Numbered from the stretch's first letter, positions 15,174 through 24,090 are shown. The stretch is 64,000 nt of DNA from Acinetobacter bereziniae LMG 1003 = CIP 70.12 (GCF_000368925.1 NZ_KB849755.1:1170620-1234619), one strand, 5' to 3'. Numbers and translations are program-made. Notes: generated from the sequence alone by a model not told the origin.

Positions 15174-16422
15174 GAGACCTTTGCACGAAACAGCCCCTTT
15201 GCTCGAGGCATACCACCAAACCGAAAAAAAACAAAGAATGGCAATGAAATAAGCAAAACAATGGCTAAATCATGGATAAAATCTCCAAATGGTTGTTAAA
15301 TTTGTGTCTATTGGCTGAGCTTACTAACCAACAGGCACAATAACCCTAGGCGAGTCCGTATTTTCGTTTCAAGCTTAGGGCAGTTTTTAAATTATGCACC
15401 ATGCTTGCAAGCAAAGTGCTGGTATGAAATTGCATTAACCCTAAATGACGAGCTTTGCTCATCCCATAATGCAGTTTAAAATGTCCAAAGACCCGCTCAA
15501 CGGTGTTTCTAGTTTGGCTCTTTTGGGTATTATTGCGTTTTTGCTGTTCGGTTAAGGGTGTATTGCGCCATGCTCTATCATGAATATGATTTTTTATCGG
15601 TGGTTCATGCTCGGCAAGGTAGTCATCATGGGCTTGGCTTTTATACGCACTGTCAGCATACACGGCTGATTCATCATCTGTTAACAGCGTGGTAAAACAT
15701 TGGGAATCATGGACATTGGCAGGGGTAGTTTCAACCTTTTTGACAAAGCTGTCTTCATCACAGTTGAGATGAATTTTAAAGCCGTAGGTGGTTTTTACTT
15801 TACCTGTACTGTCTTTTTTACTGACATAGGCGGCTTCGTTATCTTGGGTATTGTCGGTGTGTTTGCCTTTCTTAGGTCGTTTGTTTTTAGCTTCAACGAT
15901 ACTGGCATCGATGATGCTGACACTGCCCGCTTTGATAAAAATGTTTTGTTGGGCTAGTTGCTCATTGATTTGGTTGAACAATGGTTCAATCAGTCTAAGC
16001 TCACCTAGGTGTTTGTGGTATCGCCAAATGGTGCTATGGTCGGGTACATCATCCGTTAATGATAGGCCAACAAAGCGACGAAATAGTAAGTCTCGTGCCA
16101 GTTGTTTTTCCATGGCTGGATCCGATAGGTTATAGAGTTTTTGTAAGAGTAATACTTTAAACATGATGACAGGGTGAAAGGCAGATTCCCCACGCTCACT
16201 GCTATGAACGTGGCGTAAGGTTTGCTCGATAGTTTGCCAGTCAATTAGGTTGTGTAGTTCATCTAATTCTTCGATGGCTTTGTGAGCGTTAATGAGACTG
16301 TCTGCTAGGGAGAGTTGCCCTGTTTGTTTCCATGCCATAGTCGTGTCTTTTGCTAGGTGATTGATTTTATTGTATTATACCAATTTAATGGACTTTTGTG
16401 TGTTTATTCGTGCAAAGGTTTC
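15174..16422 (-). mobile_element. IS5-family insertion sequence, apparently intact
   Basis: About 1249 bp. The left end reads GAGACCTTTGCACGAA (15174) and the reverse complement of the right end reads GAAACCTTTGCACGAA (ending 16422): 16-bp inverted repeats with one mismatch. The pentamer TCATA lies directly outside both ends (15169-15173 and 16423-16427), consistent with a target duplication. It encloses one full-length transposase gene. I do not recognise the exact named element. Confidence 0.88.
15346..16338 (-). CDS. IS5-family DDE transposase
   Basis: A 330-residue transposase, full length with no frameshift. An N-terminal DUF772-like region (FHPVIMFKVLLLQKLYNLSD) precedes the DDE domain: first Asp in SIIDASIVEAK, second Asp in VYADSAYKS, and Glu in the RNTVERVFGHFK motif. 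It cuts and joins the ends of the IS in which it lies. The start is ATG 16338, 84 bp inside the right repeat. Confidence 0.92.
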   Translation of the reverse strand: MAWKQTGQLSLADSLINAHKAIEELDELHNLIDWQTIEQTLRHVHSSERGESAFHPVIMFKVLLLQKLYNLSDPAMEKQLARDLLFRRFVGLSLTDDVPDHSTIWRYHKHLGELRLIEPLFNQINEQLAQQNIFIKAGSVSIIDASIVEAKNKRPKKGKHTDNTQDNEAAYVSKKDSTGKVKTTYGFKIHLNCDEDSFVKKVETTPANVHDSQCFTTLLTDDESAVYADSAYKSQAHDDYLAEHEPPIKNHIHDRAWRNTPLTEQQKRNNTQKSQTRNTVERVFGHFKLHYGMSKARHLGLMQFHTSTLLASMVHNLKTALSLKRKYGLA

Positions 16423-16793
16423 TCATAATGAAAAAAAGTGAATGGGTCTAGGCGCTATTTATCTGTCTTCAGAAAACTTGTCAAGTTTTTTTTATTTTTT
16501 TTGTATTTATAGACCAAATTAGGCTTTTTTTAAGCCCTATTTTATGTAATGATATAATCCACCCTGCGTCTTGTTGTTTTTCGATAAATTTGAACAAAAA
16601 ACGCACGGGATGATCTTGAAAATAACAATTTCACCCCCACCTAATTGATTGAATTTGAATTCTAAATATTCTATCAGACCGTTTTAACTGGTTTTCTGAT
16701 GGGATAGCTGAGCTATTCACATCTATAAATTAACAGATTGTGCTATTATGCACGGTTTTTCACTGCCACAGATTCAACGAGAAGAGAGTAAAG
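16423..16793. other. rpoD upstream region and original promoter side of the PA3496-family gene
   Basis: A gap of 371 nt. It begins with the IS5 target repeat TCATA and continues as very AT-rich DNA that must once have carried the minus-strand promoter of the PA3496/UPF0149 pair. It also holds the rpoD promoter. A short inverted repeat AGGCTT...AAGCCCT lies at 16521-16537. No gene is seen. Confidence 0.5.
16550..16558 (+). promoter_or_regulatory. Extended -10 promoter element upstream of rpoD
   Basis: TGATATAAT is a perfect extended -10 (TGn-TATAAT). The -35 side is weak (TTAAGC at about 17 bp). It would give a long leader of about 230 nt before the rpoD ATG. Confidence 0.5.
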
Positions 16794-18686
16794 ATGAGCG
16801 AAATGCATTCCCCTACTTCACAAGTAGCGGCTCTTATTAGCCGAGGCAAAGAACAAGGTTACTTAACCTACGCTGAGGTTAACGATCATCTCCCAGACTC
16901 AATCACAGAAAGCGAACAGATTGAAGACATTATTCAAATGCTTCAAGACGTGGGTATTCCTGTACACGAACGCGCACCAGAAACTGATGATGCAATGTTT
17001 GATGGGAATAGCGAAGCTGGCGATGAAGTTGCAGAAGAAGAAGCTGCTGCTGTACTTGCCTCTGTAGAAAATGAACCTGGTCGTACCACTGACCCTGTAC
17101 GTATGTATATGCGTGAAATGGGTACTGTTGAACTTCTTACACGTGAAGGCGAGATTAGTATCGCTAAACGTATTGAAGAAGGTATTCGTGACGTTTTACA
17201 TTCAATCGCTTACTGGCCAAATGCTGTAGAAGTTGTACTACAAGAATACAAAGATTATGAAGCTGGTGAACGTCGCCTTGCTGATATTCTTTCAGGTTAT
17301 TTAGACCCTGAAACAGATGAAGCAATTCCTGAAGTATTAGAAGACGAATCAGAAGATTTAGATGAAGATGAAACTAGTTCATCAACTAAACCTGCCAAAG
17401 ACGTTAAATTGGATGATGATGACGAAGATGAAGAGTCAGAAAGTGATGATGATTCTGAAGGTGAGTCTGGTCCAGATCCTGAAATCGCTAAAGTTCGTTT
17501 CGATGAATTAGAAGCGGTTTGGAATGCAGCGAAAGAAACGATTGCTCAACATGGTCGCAACAGCGCTCAAGGTGTTGAAGCCATGGAAGCGCTTGCAACT
17601 GTATTTATGATGTTCAAATTCACTCCACGTTTGTTTGACATTATTTCTGAAATGATTCGTGGTACACACGAGCAAATTCGTACTTCTGAACGTGAAGTGA
17701 TGCGTTATGCGGTTCGTCGTGGACGTATGGACCGTACGCAATTCCGTACATCATTCCCAGGTCAAGAATCAAATCCAGCATGGTTGGACGAGCAGATTGC
17801 TAAAGCACCAGCGGAGATGAAAGGCTATTTAGAAAAAGTTCGCCCAGATGTATTGGCATTTCAACAAAAAATTGCAGACATCGAAAAAGAACTTAATCTA
17901 AACGTGAAAGAAATTAAAGATATTTCTAAACGTATGGCGATTGGTGAAGCGAAAGCTCGTCGTGCCAAAAAAGAAATGGTGGAAGCAAACTTACGTTTGG
18001 TAATTTCGATTGCGAAAAAATATACCAACCGTGGTCTACAATTCCTCGACTTGATTCAAGAAGGTAATATTGGCTTGATGAAAGCAGTAGACAAGTTTGA
18101 ATATCGTCGTGGTTATAAATTCTCGACCTATGCAACTTGGTGGATTCGTCAGGCGATTACTCGTTCAATTGCTGACCAAGCACGTACAATTCGTATTCCA
18201 GTCCACATGATCGAAACAATTAACAAGATCAACCGCGTATCTCGTCAATTGCTTCAAGAAATGGGGCGTGAACCAACACCTGAAGAATTAGGTGAACGTT
18301 TAGAGATGGACGAAGTTAAAGTTCGTAAAGTGCTCAAAATCGCCAAAGAACCGATTTCTATGGAAACGCCGATTGGTGATGATGAAGATTCGCATCTTGG
18401 AGATTTCATTGAAGACAGCAACATCACCTCACCTGTTGATGCTGCAACTTCAGAAGGCTTAAAAGAAGCAACGCGTGAAGTGCTTGAAAACTTGACTGAA
18501 CGTGAAGCCAAAGTGTTGAAAATGCGTTTTGGTATTGATATGCCAACAGACCATACTTTGGAAGAAGTTGGTAAACAATTTGACGTGACACGTGAACGTA
18601 TCCGTCAGATTGAAGCAAAAGCATTACGTAAACTTCGTCATCCTTCACGTTCTGAGCATTTGCGTTCATTCCTTGAAAATGACTAA
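16794..18686 (+). CDS. rpoD: RNA polymerase sigma-70 factor RpoD
   Basis: The 630-residue primary sigma factor. Region 1.1 (TSQVAALISRGKEQGYLTYAEV in part), region 1.2 (DPVRMYMREMGTVELLTREGE), a long acidic Asp/Glu-rich non-conserved insert at about residues 185-235, region 2 (LRLVISIAKKY, FLDLIQEGNIGLMKAVDKFEY, the -10 recognition helix TWWIRQAITRSIADQAR), region 3, and region 4 with the -35 recognition helix (TREVLENLTEREAKVLKMRFG ... VTRERIRQIEAKALRKLR) are all present. The start is ATG 16794 after GAAGAGAG; the frame extends further upstream without a plausible start. Confidence 0.97.
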   Translation: MSEMHSPTSQVAALISRGKEQGYLTYAEVNDHLPDSITESEQIEDIIQMLQDVGIPVHERAPETDDAMFDGNSEAGDEVAEEEAAAVLASVENEPGRTTDPVRMYMREMGTVELLTREGEISIAKRIEEGIRDVLHSIAYWPNAVEVVLQEYKDYEAGERRLADILSGYLDPETDEAIPEVLEDESEDLDEDETSSSTKPAKDVKLDDDDEDEESESDDDSEGESGPDPEIAKVRFDELEAVWNAAKETIAQHGRNSAQGVEAMEALATVFMMFKFTPRLFDIISEMIRGTHEQIRTSEREVMRYAVRRGRMDRTQFRTSFPGQESNPAWLDEQIAKAPAEMKGYLEKVRPDVLAFQQKIADIEKELNLNVKEIKDISKRMAIGEAKARRAKKEMVEANLRLVISIAKKYTNRGLQFLDLIQEGNIGLMKAVDKFEYRRGYKFSTYATWWIRQAITRSIADQARTIRIPVHMIETINKINRVSRQLLQEMGREPTPEELGERLEMDEVKVRKVLKIAKEPISMETPIGDDEDSHLGDFIEDSNITSPVDAATSEGLKEATREVLENLTEREAKVLKMRFGIDMPTDHTLEEVGKQFDVTRERIRQIEAKALRKLRHPSRSEHLRSFLEND

Positions 18687-18762
18687 TTTCCATGCTTAAT
18701 CTATGAATACTTTTGGGACTTGAAAATTAATCGAGTAACCCCATTAAGTATTTAAGAGAAAC

Positions 18763-18790
18763 ACAATGCCTGCACTGTTGCAGGCATTGT
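18763..18790 (+). repeat. Perfect 12-bp inverted repeat between rpoD and ybeD
   Basis: ACAATGCCTGCA-CTGT-TGCAGGCATTGT forms a perfect stem with a 4-nt loop. The following sequence TGATAAAT is not a real U tract, so it may be a weak terminator, an RNA-stability hairpin or a regulatory structure ahead of the ybeD gene. Confidence 0.7.
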
Positions 18791-18811
18791 TGATAAATTA
18801 GAGGTGAAAAA

Positions 18812-19099
18812 ATGTTAGACCGCACTCCATCTCGCGAATTACAAGAACATCTTTGGGTTTTTCCAATGGATTACCCAATCAAATTGATTGGTAATGCGGG
18901 TGAAGAATTACGTGGTGCTGTCGTCGAAATTTTGGTTAAACATTTTCCAGAGTTTGATGAAACAACGCTAGTTGTACAACCATCACGTACAGGTAAATAT
19001 CATTCAATTACTGCTCAATTGCGTTTTGATGAGCTTGAACAAGTTCATGCGTTATATGCTGACCTTGCAGCTTGCGAACATATTCGTACAGCATTGTAA
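18812..19099 (+). CDS. ybeD: YbeD-family DUF493 protein
   Basis: A 95-residue protein of the DUF493/YbeD family, an ACT-like alpha-beta fold. Typical segments are FPMDYPIKLIGNAGEELRGAVVEI and the C-terminal FDELEQVHALYADLAACEHIRTAL. The family gene commonly precedes lipB and has been suggested to influence lipoate metabolism, but no activity is proven. Here lipB follows after a terminator. A GAGGTGAAAAA Shine-Dalgarno precedes the ATG. Confidence 0.88.
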   Translation: MLDRTPSRELQEHLWVFPMDYPIKLIGNAGEELRGAVVEILVKHFPEFDETTLVVQPSRTGKYHSITAQLRFDELEQVHALYADLAACEHIRTAL

Positions 19100-19117
19100 T
19101 TTTGCAATAAATAAGGA

Positions 19118-19142
19118 ACACGCCTATATGGCGTGTTTTTTT
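19118..19142 (+). terminator. Terminator after ybeD
   Basis: The hairpin ACACGCC-TATAT-GGCGTGT is followed by seven T. Confidence 0.88.
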
Positions 19143-19263
19143 ATGCCAGCTCAGCCCCACCTCAATCTTAATTACCCTGTTATTTTTAAACCGATAACAA
19201 CTGTTTTCACCTTTAGTCGTCAATTTCCTTATAATTAACCAACTCCCCTATTTTCAAGGACAC

Positions 19264-19959
19264 ATGATAGTGAGTGATGCTGTTCTAAAACCCAAACTGA
19301 TTATTCGCCAATATCAAGATTTGACATCCTACTCAAATCGTTTTCAAGAAATGAAATCTTTTACTGAGCAACGTGATGAACATTCACCTGATCAGCTTTG
19401 GATTCTACAACATCCTGATGTACTCACTCAGGGACAAGCGGGTAAACCAGAACACATCTTAATGCATACCGATATTCCAGTGGTGCAATCTGATCGTGGA
19501 GGGCAAGTCACTTGGCATGGTCCTGGTCAAATGGTGATTTATTTTATGTTTGACTTGAATCGCTTGAAATGGAATGTTCGCACACTCGTGACTTATGCAG
19601 AAAATCTCATGATAGATTTACTCAAGAAATATCAAGTTGAAGCATATGCCAAACCTGATGCGCCAGGGGTATATGTCAATGAACGTAAAATTGGTTCTTT
19701 AGGTTTTAAAATCCGTAGAGGTCGTAGCTATCACGGTTTAGCTTTAAATATTGACTGTAATTTAGAGGGTTTCCACACCATCAACCCTTGTGGATATTCA
19801 GGTTTAGAAATGGTACGGGTTTGTGATTTAGTCCAAAATTATCCAGATTACAACCAATTGTCTCAAGATGTGTTTGAGTATTTTCAACAAAGCAATTACT
19901 TTAGTGAGATTGAGGTCATTGACAAAAACTCAAATGACGATCAAGTCACATGCAAATAA
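19264..19959 (+). CDS. lipB: Octanoyl-ACP:protein N-octanoyltransferase LipB
   Basis: Transfers octanoate from ACP to lipoyl domains, the first step of lipoate synthesis. The 231-residue protein shows RGGQVTWHGPGQMVIY, the catalytic lysine (about Lys142) in ERKIGSLGFKIRRG, SYHGLALN and the catalytic cysteine (about Cys176) in INPCGYSG. ATG 19264 is close to an AAGGA box (spacing about 4); GTG 19270, two codons on, has better spacing and may be the real start. It follows ybeD as in many gammaproteobacteria, but a terminator lies between. Confidence 0.93.
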   Translation: MIVSDAVLKPKLIIRQYQDLTSYSNRFQEMKSFTEQRDEHSPDQLWILQHPDVLTQGQAGKPEHILMHTDIPVVQSDRGGQVTWHGPGQMVIYFMFDLNRLKWNVRTLVTYAENLMIDLLKKYQVEAYAKPDAPGVYVNERKIGSLGFKIRRGRSYHGLALNIDCNLEGFHTINPCGYSGLEMVRVCDLVQNYPDYNQLSQDVFEYFQQSNYFSEIEVIDKNSNDDQVTCK

Positions 19960-19986
19960 ATCACTTTCTTTTTCTCTAAAAACAAA

Positions 19987-20004
19987 TTAGAGTAATTACT
20001 CTAA
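19987..20004. promoter_or_regulatory. 18-bp perfect palindrome upstream of the SCP2-like/ADH genes
   Basis: TTAGAGTAATTACTCTAA is fully self-complementary and lies 33 nt before the GTG of the next gene. It has the form of a dimeric repressor operator. The T content after it is low, so a terminator is unlikely. Confidence 0.5.
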
Positions 20005-20036
20005 AACAAAATACAACTGCATAAAGGGACAAGCGA

Positions 20037-20570
20037 GTGATTTCAAGTAAATCTATCAAACCCGCTTTAGAACAAGCCTACGTCAAACTCATGATGGATG
20101 TGATTGGCAGAGGTTTAGTAATGGCGAGTCAAGTTGATGATGAAATTAAACATGAAGTATCTGTACTCCCTGTTGGTTTTACATTATCGATGAAAGTTTT
20201 TCCAAATGGCGCTTCATTTATTGCCAAGGTGAATCAAAAGCAACAGCTTGAATTGGTCAAGTCATTAGACCATAAACCTGATCTTTCAATTATTTTTAAG
20301 CATGTTCATCACGCATTCTTGGTCTTTTCATTCCAAGAAAGTACAGCACAAGCTTTTGCCAATGATCGCATGATTGCAGATGGTGACGTGTCTTATGCGA
20401 TTCGTTTAGTGCGTTGCCTAAACAAAATGGAAGCATTGATCTTACCAAAACTCGTCGCGGAACTTGCAGTAAAGGAATACCCTTCAGAGTTAACCTTAAA
20501 AGAAAAATTAGCTGGTGCTGCGAATATTTATCTCAAAGTTGCCCAATCATATTTAAAAGGGAGTGCTTAA
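20037..20570 (+). CDS. SCP2-like protein of unknown function
   Basis: A 177-residue protein without signal or membrane segments. The centre (MKVFPNGASFIAKVNQKQQLELVKSLDHKPDLSIIF, about residues 55-92) resembles the beta sheet of sterol-carrier-protein-2-type lipid binding domains, but I cannot confirm this by eye. The start is GTG 20037 with AAGGGA upstream. It ends 3 nt before the iron alcohol dehydrogenase gene, so the two are one operon; a role in binding or presenting a hydrophobic substrate for that enzyme is only an inference. Confidence 0.65.
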   Translation: MISSKSIKPALEQAYVKLMMDVIGRGLVMASQVDDEIKHEVSVLPVGFTLSMKVFPNGASFIAKVNQKQQLELVKSLDHKPDLSIIFKHVHHAFLVFSFQESTAQAFANDRMIADGDVSYAIRLVRCLNKMEALILPKLVAELAVKEYPSELTLKEKLAGAANIYLKVAQSYLKGSA

Positions 20571-20573
20571 CCC

Positions 20574-21758
20574 ATGGCTAAACCATATTACGAATTTTTC
20601 TGTCCTGTAAAAGTGATTGCTGGTCATGCTGCACTCGAACATATTCCATTTGAACTGGCAGCATTAGGCGCTAAACGCCCGATGATCATTACTGACAAAG
20701 GTGTTCGCGCCAATCAGCTTTTAGCACCAATTGAAGCCGCATTTGAATCCACTGACATTGAAATTGGCGTAATCTTTGATGACGTTCCACCAGACTCTAG
20801 CCTAGAAACTGTGCGTGCAGCGGCTCAAGCTTATCGAGAAAATAATTGTGATGCGATCATTGCAGTTGGTGGTGGTTCAGTCATTGATACGTCTAAGACA
20901 GCCAATATTCTGGTTTCTGAAGGCGGCGATGATTTACTAAAATATTCAGGTGCACATAACCTGCCTCGCCCACTTAAACCTTTTTTCGTGATTCCGACGA
21001 CATCTGGTACGGGTTCAGAGGTAACATTGGCAGCTGTTGTCTCAGATAACCAAAAAAATGTAAAACTGGCTTTCGCCTCAAACTACTTAATGCCACATGC
21101 TGCCATTCTTGATCCGAGAATGACACAAACGTTGCCACCGCATTTGACAGCAATGACGGCAATGGATGCAATGACACATGCGATTGAAGCATATACATGT
21201 ATTGCCGCCAATCCGATTTCTGATGCTTATGCCACTGCAGCAATCAAAAAAATCAGCAAGAGCTTATTTGATGTGCTCGACAATCCAAGTGATGCCAATG
21301 GACGCCTAGAACTTGCACAAGCATCTACGATGGCTGGAATCGCATTTTCGAATTCTATGGTCGGGATTGTTCACTCATTGGGTCATGCTCTAGGTGCAGT
21401 CGCACACTTACCACATGGTTTATGTATGAACTTGTTTCTTCCTTATGTATTGGAATATAACAAGGACGTAAATGGCAATAAAATTGCAGATTTATTATTG
21501 CCACTTGCTGGTGCAGATATTTATGCACAAACACCTGCCAATCAACGTGCTGATAAAGCAATTGAAATGTTAATGACTATGCGTGATCACATTAACAGTC
21601 TGACTAAATTGCCACGTACGCTCAGTGAAACAGGTAAAGTCTCGCAAGCTCAGTTCGATGAAATCGCTGAAAAAGCTTTAAATGACGGATCAATTATTTT
21701 CAACCCGAAAGAAGCAACATTTAAAGATTTAAAATCTATCTTAGAAAAAGCTTGGTAA
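20574..21758 (+). CDS. Iron-containing (group III) alcohol dehydrogenase
   Basis: A 394-residue Fe-ADH family protein. The NAD site GGGSVIDTSK, the family motif PTTSGTGSEVTLAAVVSD, and the metal ligands in MDAMTHAIEAY and HSLGHALGAVAHLPHG are intact. Family members oxidise alcohols or reduce aldehydes with NAD(P); the substrate is not determined. The ATG is 3 nt after the SCP2-like gene. A clear terminator follows. Confidence 0.9.
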   Translation: MAKPYYEFFCPVKVIAGHAALEHIPFELAALGAKRPMIITDKGVRANQLLAPIEAAFESTDIEIGVIFDDVPPDSSLETVRAAAQAYRENNCDAIIAVGGGSVIDTSKTANILVSEGGDDLLKYSGAHNLPRPLKPFFVIPTTSGTGSEVTLAAVVSDNQKNVKLAFASNYLMPHAAILDPRMTQTLPPHLTAMTAMDAMTHAIEAYTCIAANPISDAYATAAIKKISKSLFDVLDNPSDANGRLELAQASTMAGIAFSNSMVGIVHSLGHALGAVAHLPHGLCMNLFLPYVLEYNKDVNGNKIADLLLPLAGADIYAQTPANQRADKAIEMLMTMRDHINSLTKLPRTLSETGKVSQAQFDEIAEKALNDGSIIFNPKEATFKDLKSILEKAW

Positions 21759-21794
21759 TTGTTTAAAATTAAGACAATATACGCTTATGAACTG

Positions 21795-21825
21795 GCCTGA
21801 TGTTTTTCTAAACATCGGGCTTTTA
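21795..21825 (+). terminator. Terminator after the alcohol dehydrogenase gene
   Basis: The 11-bp stem GCCTGATGTTT-TTCT-AAACATCGGGC (one T-G pair) is followed by TTTT. Confidence 0.8.
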
Positions 21826-22026
21826 TCTTGCAGAATGGTCAGTCAGCTATTTTTTAATCAAGATGGCATGTTTTCTGCTAAAAAAGCAAACAAAGTTACT
21901 GACAAAGGCGACCTTTTTAGAGTAGATTGGCGCACTTTTGTTTTATTCTTAGGGGGGATCGTTCGTCTCAAACGATCCTTATTCAATATGACTGATCCTT
22001 GATCAACGATTAAGAGGATAACGCCG

Positions 22027-23439
22027 TTGACAGATATCACTGGGACCCAATCCACAGCCAAATTGAAAAAAAATCTTGTGTTGTGGCATATTATCATTAT
22101 TGGTCTAGCGTATATTCAGCCACTTACCTTATTTGATACCTTTGGTTTAGTATCAGACGGAAGTCACGGACATGTTCCAACTTCATATATTTTTGCGCTT
22201 GTTGCCATTCTTTTAACCTCTATCAGCTATGGTCATATGATTAAGCGTTATCCTTCTTCAGGTTCTGCTTACACTTATGCGCAAAAATCAATCCATCCCA
22301 ACGTCGGCTTTATGGTCGGCTGGTCATCTTGGTTAGATTATTTATTATCACCACTGGTCAATATTATTCTGGCGGATATCTACCTAAGGGCTTTATTCCC
22401 AGACGTCAATAACTGGATATGGGTTATTGCGTTGACTGCTATTATGACAGTGATTAACTTATTTGGTTCACGTTTTGTTGCAAGATTTAATAGCACCATC
22501 GTCGTTGTTCAACTGGGTATCATCTTCTATTTTGTCTATGAGGTTTATATTTTACTGACTCAAGGCGTTTATGCAGATGGCACATTAAATCCTGACAAAG
22601 CAGAATTATGGTCACTTGCTCCTTTTTGGAGTGAAATGACAACCATTGGTGCATTAATTGGTGGTGCAACGATTCTGTGTTTCTCATTCACTGGTTTTGA
22701 TGCACTTTCATCACTAGCTGAAGAAACTAAAGATGCTGAAAAAACATTGCCAAAAGCAATTTTTTCAACTGCTTTAATTGCAGGGATCATCTTTATTGTA
22801 AGCACTTACTTTATTCAGTTATTTTTCCCAAGTAATGCAACGCTTTATTTCAACCCACTGGATGAGTCTCAGCCTGTAATGTTGGAAGCGCTTGGTAATG
22901 CAACGCTTCTCACCGCGATTACGGGAATTGCGTTTAAAAAGCTGGTGCTTTATTTTGCGGTGATTGCGGTACTTGCATCAGGGATTTCAGCGCATGCGGG
23001 TGTATCACGTTTGATGTATGTCATGGGACGTGATGGCGTGATCAACAAAAAAGTATTTGGTCATATCAGCCCGAAATTACATACACCGACTTATAATATT
23101 TTGATTGTTGGTGTTGTTGCACTCTCTGCTGGTTTCTTAGACCTTGAGCATATCGTTAACTTAATTAGTTTTGGTGCTTTGACTGCATTTAGCTTTGTGA
23201 ATTTCTCCGTGATTTCACGTTACGCACTACGTGATGGCAGAACGAAATCTCTAAAAGAAATCATCAACTATGTGGTTATTCCTTCACTTGGTTTTGCCAG
23301 CGTATTTTTAATGTGGCTAGAAATTGATGAAATGGCATTAAAGCTTGGTTTAGCATGGGCTGTACTCGGTGTTGCTTATTTAGCCTATAAAACACGCGGT
23401 TTCCGCTATCCAGCTCCACAACATAATGAACATGAATAA
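22027..23439 (+). CDS. APC-family amino acid permease
   Basis: A 470-residue polytopic permease with about 12 hydrophobic helices. APC-type features are the first helix IIIIGLAYIQPLTLFDTFG, RYPSSGSAYTYAQKSIHPNVGFMVGW in helix 3 and FTGFDALSSLAEETKDAEKTLPKAI in the cytoplasmic loop. It resembles putrescine/amino-acid importers of the superfamily, but the substrate is uncertain. The start is TTG 22027 after AAGAGGA at a spacing of about 8; no ATG exists near. It is a single-gene unit with terminators on both sides. Confidence 0.87.
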   Translation: MTDITGTQSTAKLKKNLVLWHIIIIGLAYIQPLTLFDTFGLVSDGSHGHVPTSYIFALVAILLTSISYGHMIKRYPSSGSAYTYAQKSIHPNVGFMVGWSSWLDYLLSPLVNIILADIYLRALFPDVNNWIWVIALTAIMTVINLFGSRFVARFNSTIVVVQLGIIFYFVYEVYILLTQGVYADGTLNPDKAELWSLAPFWSEMTTIGALIGGATILCFSFTGFDALSSLAEETKDAEKTLPKAIFSTALIAGIIFIVSTYFIQLFFPSNATLYFNPLDESQPVMLEALGNATLLTAITGIAFKKLVLYFAVIAVLASGISAHAGVSRLMYVMGRDGVINKKVFGHISPKLHTPTYNILIVGVVALSAGFLDLEHIVNLISFGALTAFSFVNFSVISRYALRDGRTKSLKEIINYVVIPSLGFASVFLMWLEIDEMALKLGLAWAVLGVAYLAYKTRGFRYPAPQHNEHE

Positions 23440-23460
23440 TCTATGATTTGAAAAGTTCTA

Positions 23461-23496
23461 AAACAACAAAGGCGCTGAATGCGCCTTTGTTGTTTT
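23461..23496 (+). terminator. Terminator after the APC permease
   Basis: AAACAACAAAGGCGC-TGAAT-GCGCCTTTGTTGTTT is a perfect 15-bp stem with T-rich 3' side. Confidence 0.88.
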
Positions 23497-23535
23497 CATA
23501 GATTCAAGCAATGCTTTTAAAACATGGATCATGAA

Positions 23536-24090
23536 TTATGCAATAAATTTGTCAGTGATGGCTTGGATACGTTTTGCGTAGGCTTTTGCTGTTTCCAAAT
23601 CGCCACTTGGAATTTCCTCAACACTGGCATCAGATGGCGATTGAACCAATAAGCCCACAGAACCACCTAAATTATTCACATCCTGACGTGTTGCATCTTT
23701 GGTATTTGCTGGCAATAAACCTAGGCTCACCCATATACCGCCATGTTGAGATGCAAGTGTTTGCAATGAAATCAAGGTCACTTGCTTATCACCATTTAAA
23801 CTTGCGCTGTTGGTAAAGCCACCGAAGATCTTGTCAGTCCAAGCACGTGTAAACCAACGCTTTGAAGATGTATCAGCAAACTTTTTAAATTGCCACGGCG
23901 CATTTGCCATATAAGTGGGTGCACCAAATACAATTGCATCAGCAGCATCTAAAGTGTCCCAATCTTGATCTTGGATGTTTCCTTCTTGATCAATTTCAAT
24001 CAATGTTGCATCAATTTCAGCCGCGAAAGTTTCTGCAATCACTTTAGTATGACCATAACCTGAATAATAAACGACAGCAATTTTTGACAT
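23536..24090 (-). CDS. WrbA-like flavodoxin-fold NAD(P)H:quinone oxidoreductase
   Basis: A 184-residue flavoprotein. The N-terminal MSKIAVVYYSGYGHTKVIAE is the FMN phosphate-binding loop; FGAPTYMANAPWQFKKFAD and KIFGGFTNSASLNGDKQVTL are the other flavin-binding loops of the WrbA/flavodoxin_2 type. Such enzymes reduce quinones by two electrons and protect from redox stress. I use ATG 24090 with AGGAC upstream, not the longer frame. It is co-oriented with and just downstream of the SDR gene, and may be under the divergent HxlR regulator. Confidence 0.87.
   Translation of the reverse strand: MSKIAVVYYSGYGHTKVIAETFAAEIDATLIEIDQEGNIQDQDWDTLDAADAIVFGAPTYMANAPWQFKKFADTSSKRWFTRAWTDKIFGGFTNSASLNGDKQVTLISLQTLASQHGGIWVSLGLLPANTKDATRQDVNNLGGSVGLLVQSPSDASVEEIPSGDLETAKAYAKRIQAITDKFIA

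Noticed and set aside
15700..16135. Plus-strand frames inside the IS5-family element
   Set aside because: They are antisense to an intact transposase with all DDE residues; IS5 members do not need a second gene on that strand.
21787..22002. 71-codon plus-strand frame after the alcohol dehydrogenase
   Set aside because: Its first part is the alcohol dehydrogenase terminator hairpin, and there is no Shine-Dalgarno or recognisable product.
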